From an uncultured Candidatus Nemicrothrix sp. (lineage in GTDB: Bacteria > Actinomycetota > Acidimicrobiia > Acidimicrobiales > Acidimicrobilacustridaceae): a stretch of 8,316 nucleotides of DNA. Positions 1-6,437 of this stretch are shown here, in pieces (position 1 is the stretch's first letter; each line of letters opens with the position of its first letter). Below the pieces are notes generated by a model that saw only the letters and a list, made by a program, of their open reading frames with translations, made no database searches and had not been told where the DNA came from. A program made the translations under genes and the position numbers. The stretch lies in the NCBI GenBank assembly GCA_903827085.1, contig CAIKHC010000024.1, forward strand, positions 1 to 8,316. Reading direction: 5' to 3'.

Positions 1-667
1 TAACCACGCCGATCGTCGCGTCGTTGTGGCCGGCGATGCCCTTCGTTGCCGAATGAACGACGAGGTCGATACCGAACTCGAGCGGACGCTGCGCAAACGG
101 CGTGGCGAACGTGGAATCGACCACCTTCACCGGGCCCATGATTGCGCCGATTTCCGCAAGGTCGACGAGATCAAGACGAGGGTTTGCTGGAGTTTCGGCG
201 TAGATCATCGTGGTGCGGCCCGGAATGACCGCAGCGGCGAACGCGCCTGGTTCGGTGCCATCTACGAACGTGACATCAATCCCAAAGCGCGGGCAGACCG
301 CCTGGAACAACAACTGTGTTGCGCCATAGAGCTGATTCTGCGTGACGATGTGATCGCCCTTTGAACAAAGGCCCAACACAACCGCACTGATTGCACCCAT
401 GCCCGATGCAAATGCACGGGCCTTTTCGGCACCTTCAAGTTGCGCAATGGCATCTTCAAAACCAGCAACCGTGGGATTGCCATAACGGGCATAGAACCGC
501 GATGGCCCAACACCCGTCGCCATCTCGCGCGCTTCATCGACCGTCGGAGTGACGAACGTTGTCGTTGCCCAAAGGATCGGCGCAAGGGCAGTGTCGTTAT
601 CGGCACGGCCAGCGCGAATCGCACGGGTTTCGGGGTGAAGGTGTGAGGTGTCGCGTTCTTTAGTCAT
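1..667 (-). CDS. PLP-dependent Cys/Met metabolism enzyme (cystathionine gamma-synthase / O-acylhomoserine sulfhydrylase type), 3' end cut by window edge
   Basis: Cytosolic PLP enzyme that joins activated homoserine to cysteine (giving cystathionine) or to sulfide (giving homocysteine) in methionine synthesis. I translated 222 unbroken residues from the ATG. Visible family marks are YARYGNPT (about 58-65), SGMGAI (about 88-93), QLYGAT (about 112-117), the cofactor-binding Asp in VVDSTFATP (D184), and the Schiff-base lysine K209 in HSATKGIAGHND. The ATG overlaps the metX stop as ATGA, so it is probably translated by coupling; no strong Shine-Dalgarno is seen. Roughly the last 180 residues lie outside the window. 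The GHND after the lysine looks more like cystathionine gamma-synthase or MetZ than MetY, but substrate choice cannot be read from this half, so no symbol is given. The family is certain; the exact reaction is not. It should share the SAM riboswitch ahead of metX. Confidence 0.9.
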   Translation of the reverse strand, partial: MTKERDTSHLHPETRAIRAGRADNDTALAPILWATTTFVTPTVDEAREMATGVGPSRFYARYGNPTVAGFEDAIAQLEGAEKARAFASGMGAISAVVLGLCSKGDHIVTQNQLYGATQLLFQAVCPRFGIDVTFVDGTEPGAFAAAVIPGRTTMIYAETPANPRLDLVDLAEIGAIMGPVKVVDSTFATPFAQRPLEFGIDLVVHSATKGIAGHNDATIGVV

Positions 668-1872
668 GAGTTCGTCAGTTTCGTTTCGATTTCAGCAAGG
701 AACGGCTTTAGTGCGGCGCCAACAGCCTGATGTTCGGTAAGGAACCCGTCGTGGCCAGCTTTGGAGTGAATGATCTCGTGTCGGCTGCTGCCGCCATTGC
801 TCACGATCTCGTCGTGCAACAGCTGTTGCTGGCGCGTTGGGTACAGGCCATCGGAGCTAATGGAAAGAGTGAGCACCGGGGCGGAGATTCGAGCCAATGC
901 GCGCTGTAACCCTCCACGACCGCGGCCAACATCATGGAGATCCATGGCTTTATTGATAACCAAGTACGAATTGGCATCGAAGCGGCGAATTAGCTTCTCT
1001 GCTTGATAGTCAAGGAATCCCTCAACTGCGAAGCGCTGCCACGGAGCAAAGCCTCGGTCCATGACATCTTTTTCGCGGCGGCCTTGTTTCGTGTCAATGA
1101 GTTCTTCACTCTGATAGGTCAGCGTCGCTTGTTCGCGCGCAAGACCGAGCCCAAAGTGCGGGCCTTCATTGGGAGCAGCCTCGTAGTAGTCGCCACCATT
1201 CCATTTGGGGTCGAGAACGATTGCGCTTCGCTGAACGCTGGACTGACCAATCTGAAACGCGCTCGCGGCAACGCAGCTCGCAAGCGGCGCTAACGAATGC
1301 ACGCGCTCAGGGAACATGATTCCCCATTCGAGAACTTGCATTCCGCCCATTGAGCCGCCGACAACCGAAAGCCATTTCGCAACACCAAGCTCGTCGGCAA
1401 CCGCAGCTTGGGTACGAACAATGTCTCGGATCGTTACGACAGGAAATGACGAACCATAGGGACGACCGGTTTCCGGATTCGTTGACGAAGGACCAGTGGT
1501 TCCTTGACACCCACCAAGCACGTTCGTGCAGACAACAAAGAAACGATTGGTATCGATGGCTTTACCCGGGCCAATCAGCGGATCCCACCAGCCTTCGGTG
1601 GGATGACCGGGACCACTCGGGCCTGCTGCATGACTGTCGCCAGTCAGCGCATGGCAAACAAGAATTGCGTTCGATGCATCGGCGTTGAGTTCGCCCCAGG
1701 TTTCATACGCAACAGTCACGCCCTTGAGCGAACCGCCGCCTTCAAGTTGAAATCTGCGATCGGGATCAAACGCGACGAACCGCCGTTGACCCACAGGGTC
1801 ACCGGGACGCCACGCGCCTGAGGCGGGTAGCGGGTCGGCGCTTAATGGCGCCCGACGGTTCACTTCGGTCAA
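664..1872 (-). CDS. metX: Homoserine O-acetyltransferase
   Basis: Transfers the acetyl group of acetyl-CoA to the homoserine hydroxyl, the activating step of methionine synthesis; cytosolic alpha/beta-hydrolase fold. It is 402 residues, normal for MetX. Family motifs are VCHALTGDSHA (about 72-82), the nucleophile elbow GGSMGG with Ser174, the acid Asp341 in SDGLYP and the base His374 in AGHDGFL, completing a Ser-Asp-His triad. The start is a TTG: AGGAG lies 5 bases upstream, whereas the nearest ATG is in another frame and meets a stop after one codon. A GTG three codons in is a weaker alternative. The leader upstream folds as a SAM-clan riboswitch, so repression by SAM at translation initiation is expected. 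The stop overlaps the ATG of the next enzyme, which uses its product. Some MetX-family proteins act as succinyltransferases, which I cannot exclude from motifs alone. Confidence 0.96.
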   Translation of the reverse strand: MTEVNRRAPLSADPLPASGAWRPGDPVGQRRFVAFDPDRRFQLEGGGSLKGVTVAYETWGELNADASNAILVCHALTGDSHAAGPSGPGHPTEGWWDPLIGPGKAIDTNRFFVVCTNVLGGCQGTTGPSSTNPETGRPYGSSFPVVTIRDIVRTQAAVADELGVAKWLSVVGGSMGGMQVLEWGIMFPERVHSLAPLASCVAASAFQIGQSSVQRSAIVLDPKWNGGDYYEAAPNEGPHFGLGLAREQATLTYQSEELIDTKQGRREKDVMDRGFAPWQRFAVEGFLDYQAEKLIRRFDANSYLVINKAMDLHDVGRGRGGLQRALARISAPVLTLSISSDGLYPTRQQQLLHDEIVSNGGSSRHEIIHSKAGHDGFLTEHQAVGAALKPFLAEIETKLTNS

Positions 1873-1882
1873 AGCATCTCCT
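1870..1882 (-). promoter_or_regulatory. Shine-Dalgarno and TTG start of metX
   Basis: AGGAG at 1882-1878 stands 5 bases before the TTG initiation codon at 1872-1870. This spacing decides the metX start. The site directly abuts the GTTCG strand of the riboswitch pseudoknot, so its accessibility should depend on the fold. The ATG embedded at 1877-1875 touches the Shine-Dalgarno, is out of frame and ends after CTT at a TGA, so it is not a credible start. Confidence 0.75.
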
Positions 1883-2004
1883 CGAACTGGTTGTTGCCGA
1901 CACCGGAAGGTGGAAGCCGCATCCCCACCGAAGGTGGGTTGGCACCTTGGGTGTTCGCCCCAGGTTGCCGAGCCCGGAGAACCGAGCCACTCGTGATGTG
2001 AAGG
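1883..2004 (-). promoter_or_regulatory. SAM-clan riboswitch (best fit SAM-I/IV type) in the metX leader
   Basis: Read on the minus strand, the leader contains P1 as CATC (1998-1995) with GATG (1923-1920). A junction ACGAGT follows, then a short P2 of GGCTCGG (1988-1982) with CCGGGCT (1971-1977) closed by TTCT. The clan's hallmark CGGCAACC (1970-1963) comes next. P3 pairs ACCTGGG with CCCAAGGT around one bulged A, with loop GCGAACA (1958-1952). Then come GCCAA and a P4 hairpin CCCACC-TTC-GGTGGG (1938-1924). A small P5 CACC-TTCC-GGTG lies at 1912-1901, and GTTCG at 1887-1883 can pair with CGAAC of the P3 loop. The short P2 without room for a kink-turn or P2 pseudoknot, plus the P3-loop pseudoknot, argue for SAM-I/IV or SAM-IV rather than classical SAM-I. 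It sits directly before metX, as expected for SAM feedback control. Folded by eye only. Confidence 0.87.
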
Positions 2005-2007
2005 TCA

Positions 2008-2037
2008 ATGCTGCCAGCCCAACAGGGCCGAGGTCAA
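2008..2037 (-). promoter_or_regulatory. Candidate promoter for the metX operon
   Basis: On the minus strand TTGACC (2037-2032) resembles a -35 box and CAGCAT (2013-2008) is a poor -10 match (A at position 2, T at 6) at 18-base spacing. It would begin transcription a few bases before the 5' strand of riboswitch P1, which is where a promoter should be. The -35 overlaps the stop codon of the upstream methylase gene. The placement is attractive but the -10 is weak, so this is tentative. Confidence 0.3.
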
Positions 2038-3551
2038 AGACCAGTCGTTTTCCCTTGGCGTTTCCGGTGCTGTGACCGGATCGTCCACCAGTCCAGGACC
2101 ACCGACTGATCATGTTCGCTCAGCCCATAGGCCGCCGTGAGGGTCCGAACTGCAGTCGTGAACTGCCCTGCCCGGAGTTGTTCAGACCCTTGCATCCACA
2201 ATGCACGATCAGTGGGCAAAGGGAGCTGCGCAAGTTGCGTTGCGCTCAGCCGCACAGCTCCGGGACTTCTCGCGGTGCCCGCCGCCTGGCGAGCGGCCCA
2301 CACCGACGCCGGTGGCGCGATCAATGCTGCGAGCAGAAGGTCGAGAGCGTCCGCGTCATCAGAATGAGGGAGAACGGAGATCACCGGAACTGATGGCCAC
2401 AACATTCCGTCGTAATCAGCAACCGCTTCGATGACTCGAGTCTGCGTGGCCACCAACAGTTTCGGACGTTTGCGCAGTTCGAATGGCTTTGAAAGTTTCG
2501 CAACATCAACAACCGGCTCGGCGAACGTCGTTCCCGCAATCCGAGCCGAGCGCGTTCCCCATAACAACCTTGCTGGATCAATCAATCCGACAGTGACGAG
2601 TTTGGGGAAGTCTGCGCTTTCGCTACCAACGCTCCCCCGCTCAACCGTCGCCGCCGCAACATCGTAGAACTCATGGCGAAAACCGGCCGTGCATTCTGCA
2701 AGCGAAGAAAGTGGTTCGCCACTCAAACGCACCGAAGGAACACCCATTGCTTCAGCAGCGAGCTCCGTCCAGGTTGGAATGACATCACTCTCGTTGTTGT
2801 GCGATCCCGCGGCAATCGGTTTTGGCTTGCGGAGTACCGGTGCGCACACGTGCACAGCCGCATCAAACAACTGATCGTCGGGAATCCAGATTGATTCAAG
2901 CGCCGGGCTCACAGAATCGCGAACGATTGCACCGTCGCGTGCACCAAGGATCGAAAGCGGTTGCACGAACACCACCGAACCGCCCGGGCGAACTGCATCA
3001 AGCGCTCGCACCAGCAACACGCCAGCAGTATCGGTGTAACCCGCAGGCCGACCAAGAATGCGTGCCGCGCCGGCAACCGCGCTTTCGTCTCGCACCGTCG
3101 CACCAGCAAGTTGTCCCCCAAACGGAGGATTTCCGACCACGACATCGAGACGCCCGTCGTTCGGCCACTGGTCGTTCAGCGCGTCGCCCACAACAAGAAC
3201 AGAGGGCAACTCGGCGGTGACTCCATGCGTTCGTGCCCAGACCAACAACTCGGCTCGCGCGACCTCAAGCGCTTCAGGGTCGATGTCCATCCCCCGCAAG
3301 CACGCGAGCGCAGCGAATGGCGTGCGGCCCCGAGCCACAAGCGCATCAGCCGCAGCCAGCAGAAAGACACCAGCTCCACAAGTGGGGTCGCAAACCGAAA
3401 AGGGAACCTCCGACGCAATCGCAGACAAATGCGCCGCGAATGCACGTTCAACCAGCTCATCGGCAATCGCCCGCGGCGTGTAATGGACTCCGTCTCGACG
3501 CCGACGAGTCGGATCAAGCGAGGTTTCGTAGTCCCGACCGAGATCGGACAC
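2034..3551 (-). CDS. DNA adenine-N6 methyltransferase (N6_Mtase / Eco57I-TaqI-like), no visible restriction partner
   Basis: Predicted to transfer methyl from SAM to the N6 of adenine in a target DNA sequence. From the GTG it is 505 residues. In order: GVHYTP (motif X region, about 21-26), CDPTCGAGVF (motif I, SAM binding, about 54-63), GMDIDP (motif II, about 87-92), GDA (about 122-124), catalytic NPPF (motif IV, about 141-144) and PGGSVVFVQP (about 189-198). A C-terminal half of roughly 280 residues without these motifs probably recognises the target and includes a LPLP segment. This N-terminal catalytic, C-terminal recognition order fits gamma-class or TaqI-like enzymes. No PD-(D/E)XK nuclease motif was seen. 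The GTG begins two bases after the helicase TGA, suggesting coupled translation; an upstream TTG at 3587 would give 517 residues and a 34-base overlap. Neither has a clear Shine-Dalgarno. Specificity cannot be read here. Confidence 0.87.
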   Translation of the reverse strand: MSDLGRDYETSLDPTRRRRDGVHYTPRAIADELVERAFAAHLSAIASEVPFSVCDPTCGAGVFLLAAADALVARGRTPFAALACLRGMDIDPEALEVARAELLVWARTHGVTAELPSVLVVGDALNDQWPNDGRLDVVVGNPPFGGQLAGATVRDESAVAGAARILGRPAGYTDTAGVLLVRALDAVRPGGSVVFVQPLSILGARDGAIVRDSVSPALESIWIPDDQLFDAAVHVCAPVLRKPKPIAAGSHNNESDVIPTWTELAAEAMGVPSVRLSGEPLSSLAECTAGFRHEFYDVAAATVERGSVGSESADFPKLVTVGLIDPARLLWGTRSARIAGTTFAEPVVDVAKLSKPFELRKRPKLLVATQTRVIEAVADYDGMLWPSVPVISVLPHSDDADALDLLLAALIAPPASVWAARQAAGTARSPGAVRLSATQLAQLPLPTDRALWMQGSEQLRAGQFTTAVRTLTAAYGLSEHDQSVVLDWWTIRSQHRKRQGKTTGL

Positions 3552-3553
3552 GT

Positions 3554-4723
3554 TCAGCCAGCTGCGGAGTCGGAGCGCGGATCCCAAGAAGCGAGATCGG
3601 CGAGACGCTTGTCGTTCGAAAACACCTCAACAATGGGCTGATCGAGTTTGAGGCGCTTCAGCAAACGCTTGACCTCGAGCTCCTCGTTCCACATCACAAG
3701 TGTGGCGACCACGCCCTTGGCGCCGGCGCGAGCGGTACGGCCCGAACGATGCAGATACGCCTTTGAATCTTCTGGTGGGTCGTAATGAATGACAACGTCG
3801 ACTTCATCGACGTGAATACCGCGAGCAGCAACATCGGTGGCAACAAGTGCCTTCAACTTGCCGTCGCTGAAGTCCTTGAGCGCCTTTTCGCGTTGACTCT
3901 GACGAAGGTCTCCGTGAATCGATGCGGCTTCGACGCCTTCGCGACGAAGGTTTTCGGCAACCCGATCGGCAGCACGCTTGGTGCGCACGAACACGATTGT
4001 CCGATTGGAATTGAGAATGATGGTCGCTGCCACCTTCACCTTGTCCATGTCGTGCACCTGCAAGAAACGGTGCTGCATCTGTTCAACCGTGACCTGCTCG
4101 GACACAACCTCGTGCATGGCGGGGTCGGTTTGGTAACGCTTGATAAGCGTGTCGACGACGCCATCGAGCGTGGCCGAGAACAACAGCGTCTGATGTTGGC
4201 CGGGAACATGGCGAAGGATCCACTCAACCTGCGGGAGGAATCCCATGTCGGCCATACGGTCGGCTTCATCGAGCACAACCTGGGTGATGTCGTCGAGGAA
4301 GATTTCCTTGCGCTCGATCATGTCGATCATGCGGCCCGGTGTGGCGACAACGATCTCGACACCCTTTTCGAGTTCGGCAACCTGCGTTTCCATCTTTGCT
4401 CCGCCATAAATGGCAGTGACAGTGACGTCGCGAACAACACCAAGTGGTGCGAGTTCGTCACGAACCTGCGTTGCGAGTTCACGAGTGGGAACGAGAATGA
4501 GTGCTCGGGGGCGACGAGCTTCGGCGCCCTTCACCTTTTCAAGCAGCGGTAGACCAAAGGCAAGGGTCTTGCCCGAACCGGTCTTGGCCTTGCCGCACAC
4601 ATCGCGTCCGGCGAGTGCATCGGCAATAGTGAGTTCTTGCACCGCGAACGGCGACATGATGCCGCGGGATTCAAGTACGGCAGTGAGATCAGGTGAGACG
4701 CCGAGATCGGCAAACGTTGTCAT
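3554..4723 (-). CDS. DEAD-box ATP-dependent RNA helicase
   Basis: Unwinds or remodels RNA duplexes using ATP, typically in ribosome assembly, mRNA decay or cold adaptation. With the ATG chosen it is 389 residues, essentially the two RecA-like domains. Motifs: Q-motif glutamine (about 29), Walker A AKTGSGKT (46-53), PTRELA (79-84), GG (107-108), TPGR (128-131), DEAD (152-155), SAT (183-185), IVFVRTK (243-249), ATDVAARGIHV (295-305) and HRSGRTARAG (325-334). Only about 55 residues follow motif VI, with no long basic or RG-rich tail, so it resembles RhlE-like minimal helicases more than DeaD/CsdA; no symbol is assigned. GGAAAG lies 7 bases before this ATG, whereas a TTG five codons upstream lacks a Shine-Dalgarno. 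The methylase gene follows at once and is probably cotranscribed. The leader carries a perfect hairpin that may matter for control. Confidence 0.95.
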   Translation of the reverse strand: MTTFADLGVSPDLTAVLESRGIMSPFAVQELTIADALAGRDVCGKAKTGSGKTLAFGLPLLEKVKGAEARRPRALILVPTRELATQVRDELAPLGVVRDVTVTAIYGGAKMETQVAELEKGVEIVVATPGRMIDMIERKEIFLDDITQVVLDEADRMADMGFLPQVEWILRHVPGQHQTLLFSATLDGVVDTLIKRYQTDPAMHEVVSEQVTVEQMQHRFLQVHDMDKVKVAATIILNSNRTIVFVRTKRAADRVAENLRREGVEAASIHGDLRQSQREKALKDFSDGKLKALVATDVAARGIHVDEVDVVIHYDPPEDSKAYLHRSGRTARAGAKGVVATLVMWNEELEVKRLLKRLKLDQPIVEVFSNDKRLADLASWDPRSDSAAG

Positions 4724-4771
4724 GAGCTGGCTTTCCAAGAGGGAGGATGCGACACCCCTCCGGATGCCGCC

Positions 4772-4790
4772 GGACGACCGACGGTCGTCC
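4772..4790 (-). repeat. Perfect 8-bp inverted repeat (hairpin) in the helicase leader
   Basis: GGACGACC (4772-4779) and GGTCGTCC (4783-4790) are exact reverse complements around a 3-base spacer. The sequence lies between the stop of the lipoprotein gene and the helicase ATG. In the leftward RNA no T-run follows it, so a classical intrinsic terminator is not supported. Alternatives are a T-less actinobacterial-type terminator, a 5'-UTR stem-loop, or a dyad bound by a regulator. Confidence 0.6.
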
Positions 4791-4801
4791 CAACACCCTC
4801 G

Positions 4802-4807
4802 ATCCTA
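4802..4807 (-). promoter_or_regulatory. Candidate -10 box for the helicase-methylase pair
   Basis: TAGGAT on the minus strand fits the actinobacterial TANNNT -10 pattern. No convincing -35 box lies 17-18 bases upstream (TGGGTC or ATGGGT). If used, transcription would begin near 4795, putting the 8-bp hairpin almost at the 5' end of the RNA and leaving a leader of about 70 bases before the helicase ATG. Confidence 0.35.
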
Positions 4808-4848
4808 CCGGCCGATACCTGAATGACCCATTCGAGAGCGATCCCTAC

Positions 4849-5958
4849 TCAGGAAGCAAGCGTGAAGGCTCCCGACTGCACAATCTGCACTGCAGCGGGG
4901 TAGGTGGGTTCATGTTTGCCGTCGTAACCAAACGGGCCGAGCACTGTTTCGACGGTACCGATCTTCGCCAACGCCTCTTGGATGCCGGCCGCTCCAGCGT
5001 TCTTGGCCTTCTTCATTGCGGCCAGTAAGACCTGGATTGCCGCGTACCCCTGGGCGGCAAATGCGTCGGGGGCCACGTTGTTGGCCTTTGTGTAGGCCTC
5101 GACAAACTTCTTCGACATCGCATTTGGTGAGTTGATGTTCCACGAGCCAGAAACGATGAGTCCGTCTGCCCCTGCCCCCGATGACGCAACGACTGCTGCG
5201 GAGTTGAATCCATTCCCACCGACACGTAACGCTTTCGTCGACGTGGTCGCCACAAGGAAATCGTCGGCGACTGCCGAACGCAGTGCGAAGAACACTGCAT
5301 CGGGCGAACTGGTCAACGCTGCGCCAGCGACTGCAGCGACTGCAGTTGAGCCATCGACGTATGCCTGCTCGCTGGTGATCGTGATGCCATTGGCTTTTGC
5401 AGCAGCCCGGAACGAAGCCGCCGACCCCGCCGAGTAACCATCGGATGGTTCCCAGATGAGTGTCGCCGTCTTGACCGACTTCTTTGATTCTGCGTACCGC
5501 ACCGAAGCCGACACCATCGCATTTTCAGAAAGTGATACTCGCCAAATCAAATTCCCGATTGCGGCCATATCAAGAGTGGCGTTGGTAACCCCGAGCACAG
5601 GGACACCGGCTGATTGTGCAAATGGATCGGCGGCGGCGGCGACCGGCGAGAGGGTCGGACCGAGTACGACCTGTGCACCCCCGGACAATGCCTTCTTCAT
5701 CGCATCAGTTCCGGCTTGCGCGTCGGAACGGTCGTCGTAGGTGCTTAGCTCAATCGAACCGTCAGCAAGTTCAGTTACCGCCAACACCGTTCCGTTCTGT
5801 TGCGCGATGCCGTAGGCCGAAGCGCTACCGGTACTCGAGGCGATTGATGCAACCGCCATGGAACCCTTCGTGCCCGAGTCCGAGGAAGAACCACACCCTG
5901 CGGCAACAACTGCAAAGGTCAGGGCGAGCGCGGGAACAAGAATTCGGGAACGGCGCAT
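4849..5958 (-). CDS. LivK-like ABC substrate-binding lipoprotein (branched-chain amino acid type, Peripla_BP_6 fold)
   Basis: Predicted extracytoplasmic lipoprotein that captures a small solute, possibly an amino acid or amide, for an ABC importer. It is 369 residues. The N-terminus is a lipoprotein signal: RRSR, a hydrophobic stretch from about residue 6, then VAAGC with lipidated Cys22, followed by a Ser/Gly-rich linker. The mature part shows type-I binding-protein features: VVLGPTLSPVAAAADPFAQ (about 97-115) leading to VPVLGVTNAT, a central LIWEPSDGYSAG segment (about 167-178), DAFAAQGYAAIQVLLAAM (about 298-315) and the late LGPFGYDGKHEP loop (about 340-351). The start is 8 bases after the peroxidase stop, so coexpression is likely; the Shine-Dalgarno is poor. 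No permease or ATPase lies nearby, so its transporter is encoded elsewhere or it has a sensing role. The fold is well supported; the ligand is unknown. Confidence 0.9.
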   Translation of the reverse strand: MRRSRILVPALALTFAVVAAGCGSSSDSGTKGSMAVASIASSTGSASAYGIAQQNGTVLAVTELADGSIELSTYDDRSDAQAGTDAMKKALSGGAQVVLGPTLSPVAAAADPFAQSAGVPVLGVTNATLDMAAIGNLIWRVSLSENAMVSASVRYAESKKSVKTATLIWEPSDGYSAGSAASFRAAAKANGITITSEQAYVDGSTAVAAVAGAALTSSPDAVFFALRSAVADDFLVATTSTKALRVGGNGFNSAAVVASSGAGADGLIVSGSWNINSPNAMSKKFVEAYTKANNVAPDAFAAQGYAAIQVLLAAMKKAKNAGAAGIQEALAKIGTVETVLGPFGYDGKHEPTYPAAVQIVQSGAFTLAS

Positions 5959-5966
5959 GATTTGTC

Positions 5967-6437
5967 TCAGGAAACCTTTGACTCGATGGCCGCGACGATT
6001 TCGTCGGCTTCAGGATCAACAGTGGGACGGAAACGAGTAACCGAACCATCGGCGCCTACGAGGAACTTCTCGAAGTTCCATTGGACATCGCCGGCATCGC
6101 CAGCTGCATCTGCGACGGCAGTGAGTTCTGAGTAAAGACGATGACGATCGTCGCCGTTCACATCGATCTTCTCGGTGAGCGGGAATGAAACGCCGTAGGT
6201 GCTGGAACAAAATTCAGCGATTTCGGCGGGCGTGCCTGGTTCTTGACCCATGAACTGATTGCACGGAACACCAAGAACCGTGAACGAATCGCCTCCGAAA
6301 CGATTCTGCAAACGCTCGAGGCCTTCATATTGCGGGGTGAGTCCACACTTGGAAGCCACGTTCACAACCAGAACGGTTTTGCCATCGGTATCGGGAAGTG
6401 CTTCCCCGTCGAGTGCGGTGAGATCGGAAAGGTTCAT
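5967..6437 (-). CDS. Glutathione peroxidase family thiol peroxidase
   Basis: Reduces hydrogen peroxide or organic hydroperoxides in the cytosol. It is 156 residues, a usual length for bacterial members. The peroxidatic cysteine is Cys31 in NVASKCGLTPQY (an ordinary Cys codon, not selenocysteine). The other catalytic positions are Gln65 in NQFMGQEPG and Trp120-Asn121 in WNFEKFLV. Cys77 in EIAEFCSSTYGVSFPL sits where thioredoxin-dependent members carry the resolving cysteine, so thioredoxin or a mycothiol-linked system is a more likely reductant than glutathione, which most actinobacteria lack; this is inference. No signal peptide is present. Its ATG overlaps the lgt stop by ATGA and the lipoprotein gene starts 8 bases after its own stop, so it appears translationally coupled within a four-gene unit. 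Confidence 0.94.
   Translation of the reverse strand: MNLSDLTALDGEALPDTDGKTVLVVNVASKCGLTPQYEGLERLQNRFGGDSFTVLGVPCNQFMGQEPGTPAEIAEFCSSTYGVSFPLTEKIDVNGDDRHRLYSELTAVADAAGDAGDVQWNFEKFLVGADGSVTRFRPTVDPEADEIVAAIESKVS

Noticed and set aside
1869..1877. ATG CTT TGA mini-frame overlapping the metX start
   Set aside because: The ATG directly touches the AGGAG with no spacer, so it is not a usable start. The TTG at proper spacing fits better.
1877..1980. TCTCC of the P2 loop and strand (1980-1976) could pair with GGAGA at the metX Shine-Dalgarno (1881-1877)
   Set aside because: This pairing would break P2, so it would hide the Shine-Dalgarno only without SAM. That is the opposite of the expected repression by SAM. 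It is only 5 bp and probably chance.
1799..2113. Minus-strand open frame of 104 codons across the metX leader
   Set aside because: It runs through the riboswitch and overlaps both flanking genes. The conservation pattern in this stretch is that of an RNA fold, not a protein.
2961..3641. Plus-strand open frame of 226 codons, rich in Arg, Ser and Gln
   Set aside because: Antisense to the methyltransferase; the low-complexity basic composition is typical of a shadow frame.
3785..4552. Long open frame of 255 codons on the plus strand
   Set aside because: It lies wholly antisense to the helicase, whose complete motif set is on the minus strand. Its translation shows no recognisable domain, and long antisense frames are common in GC-biased genes.
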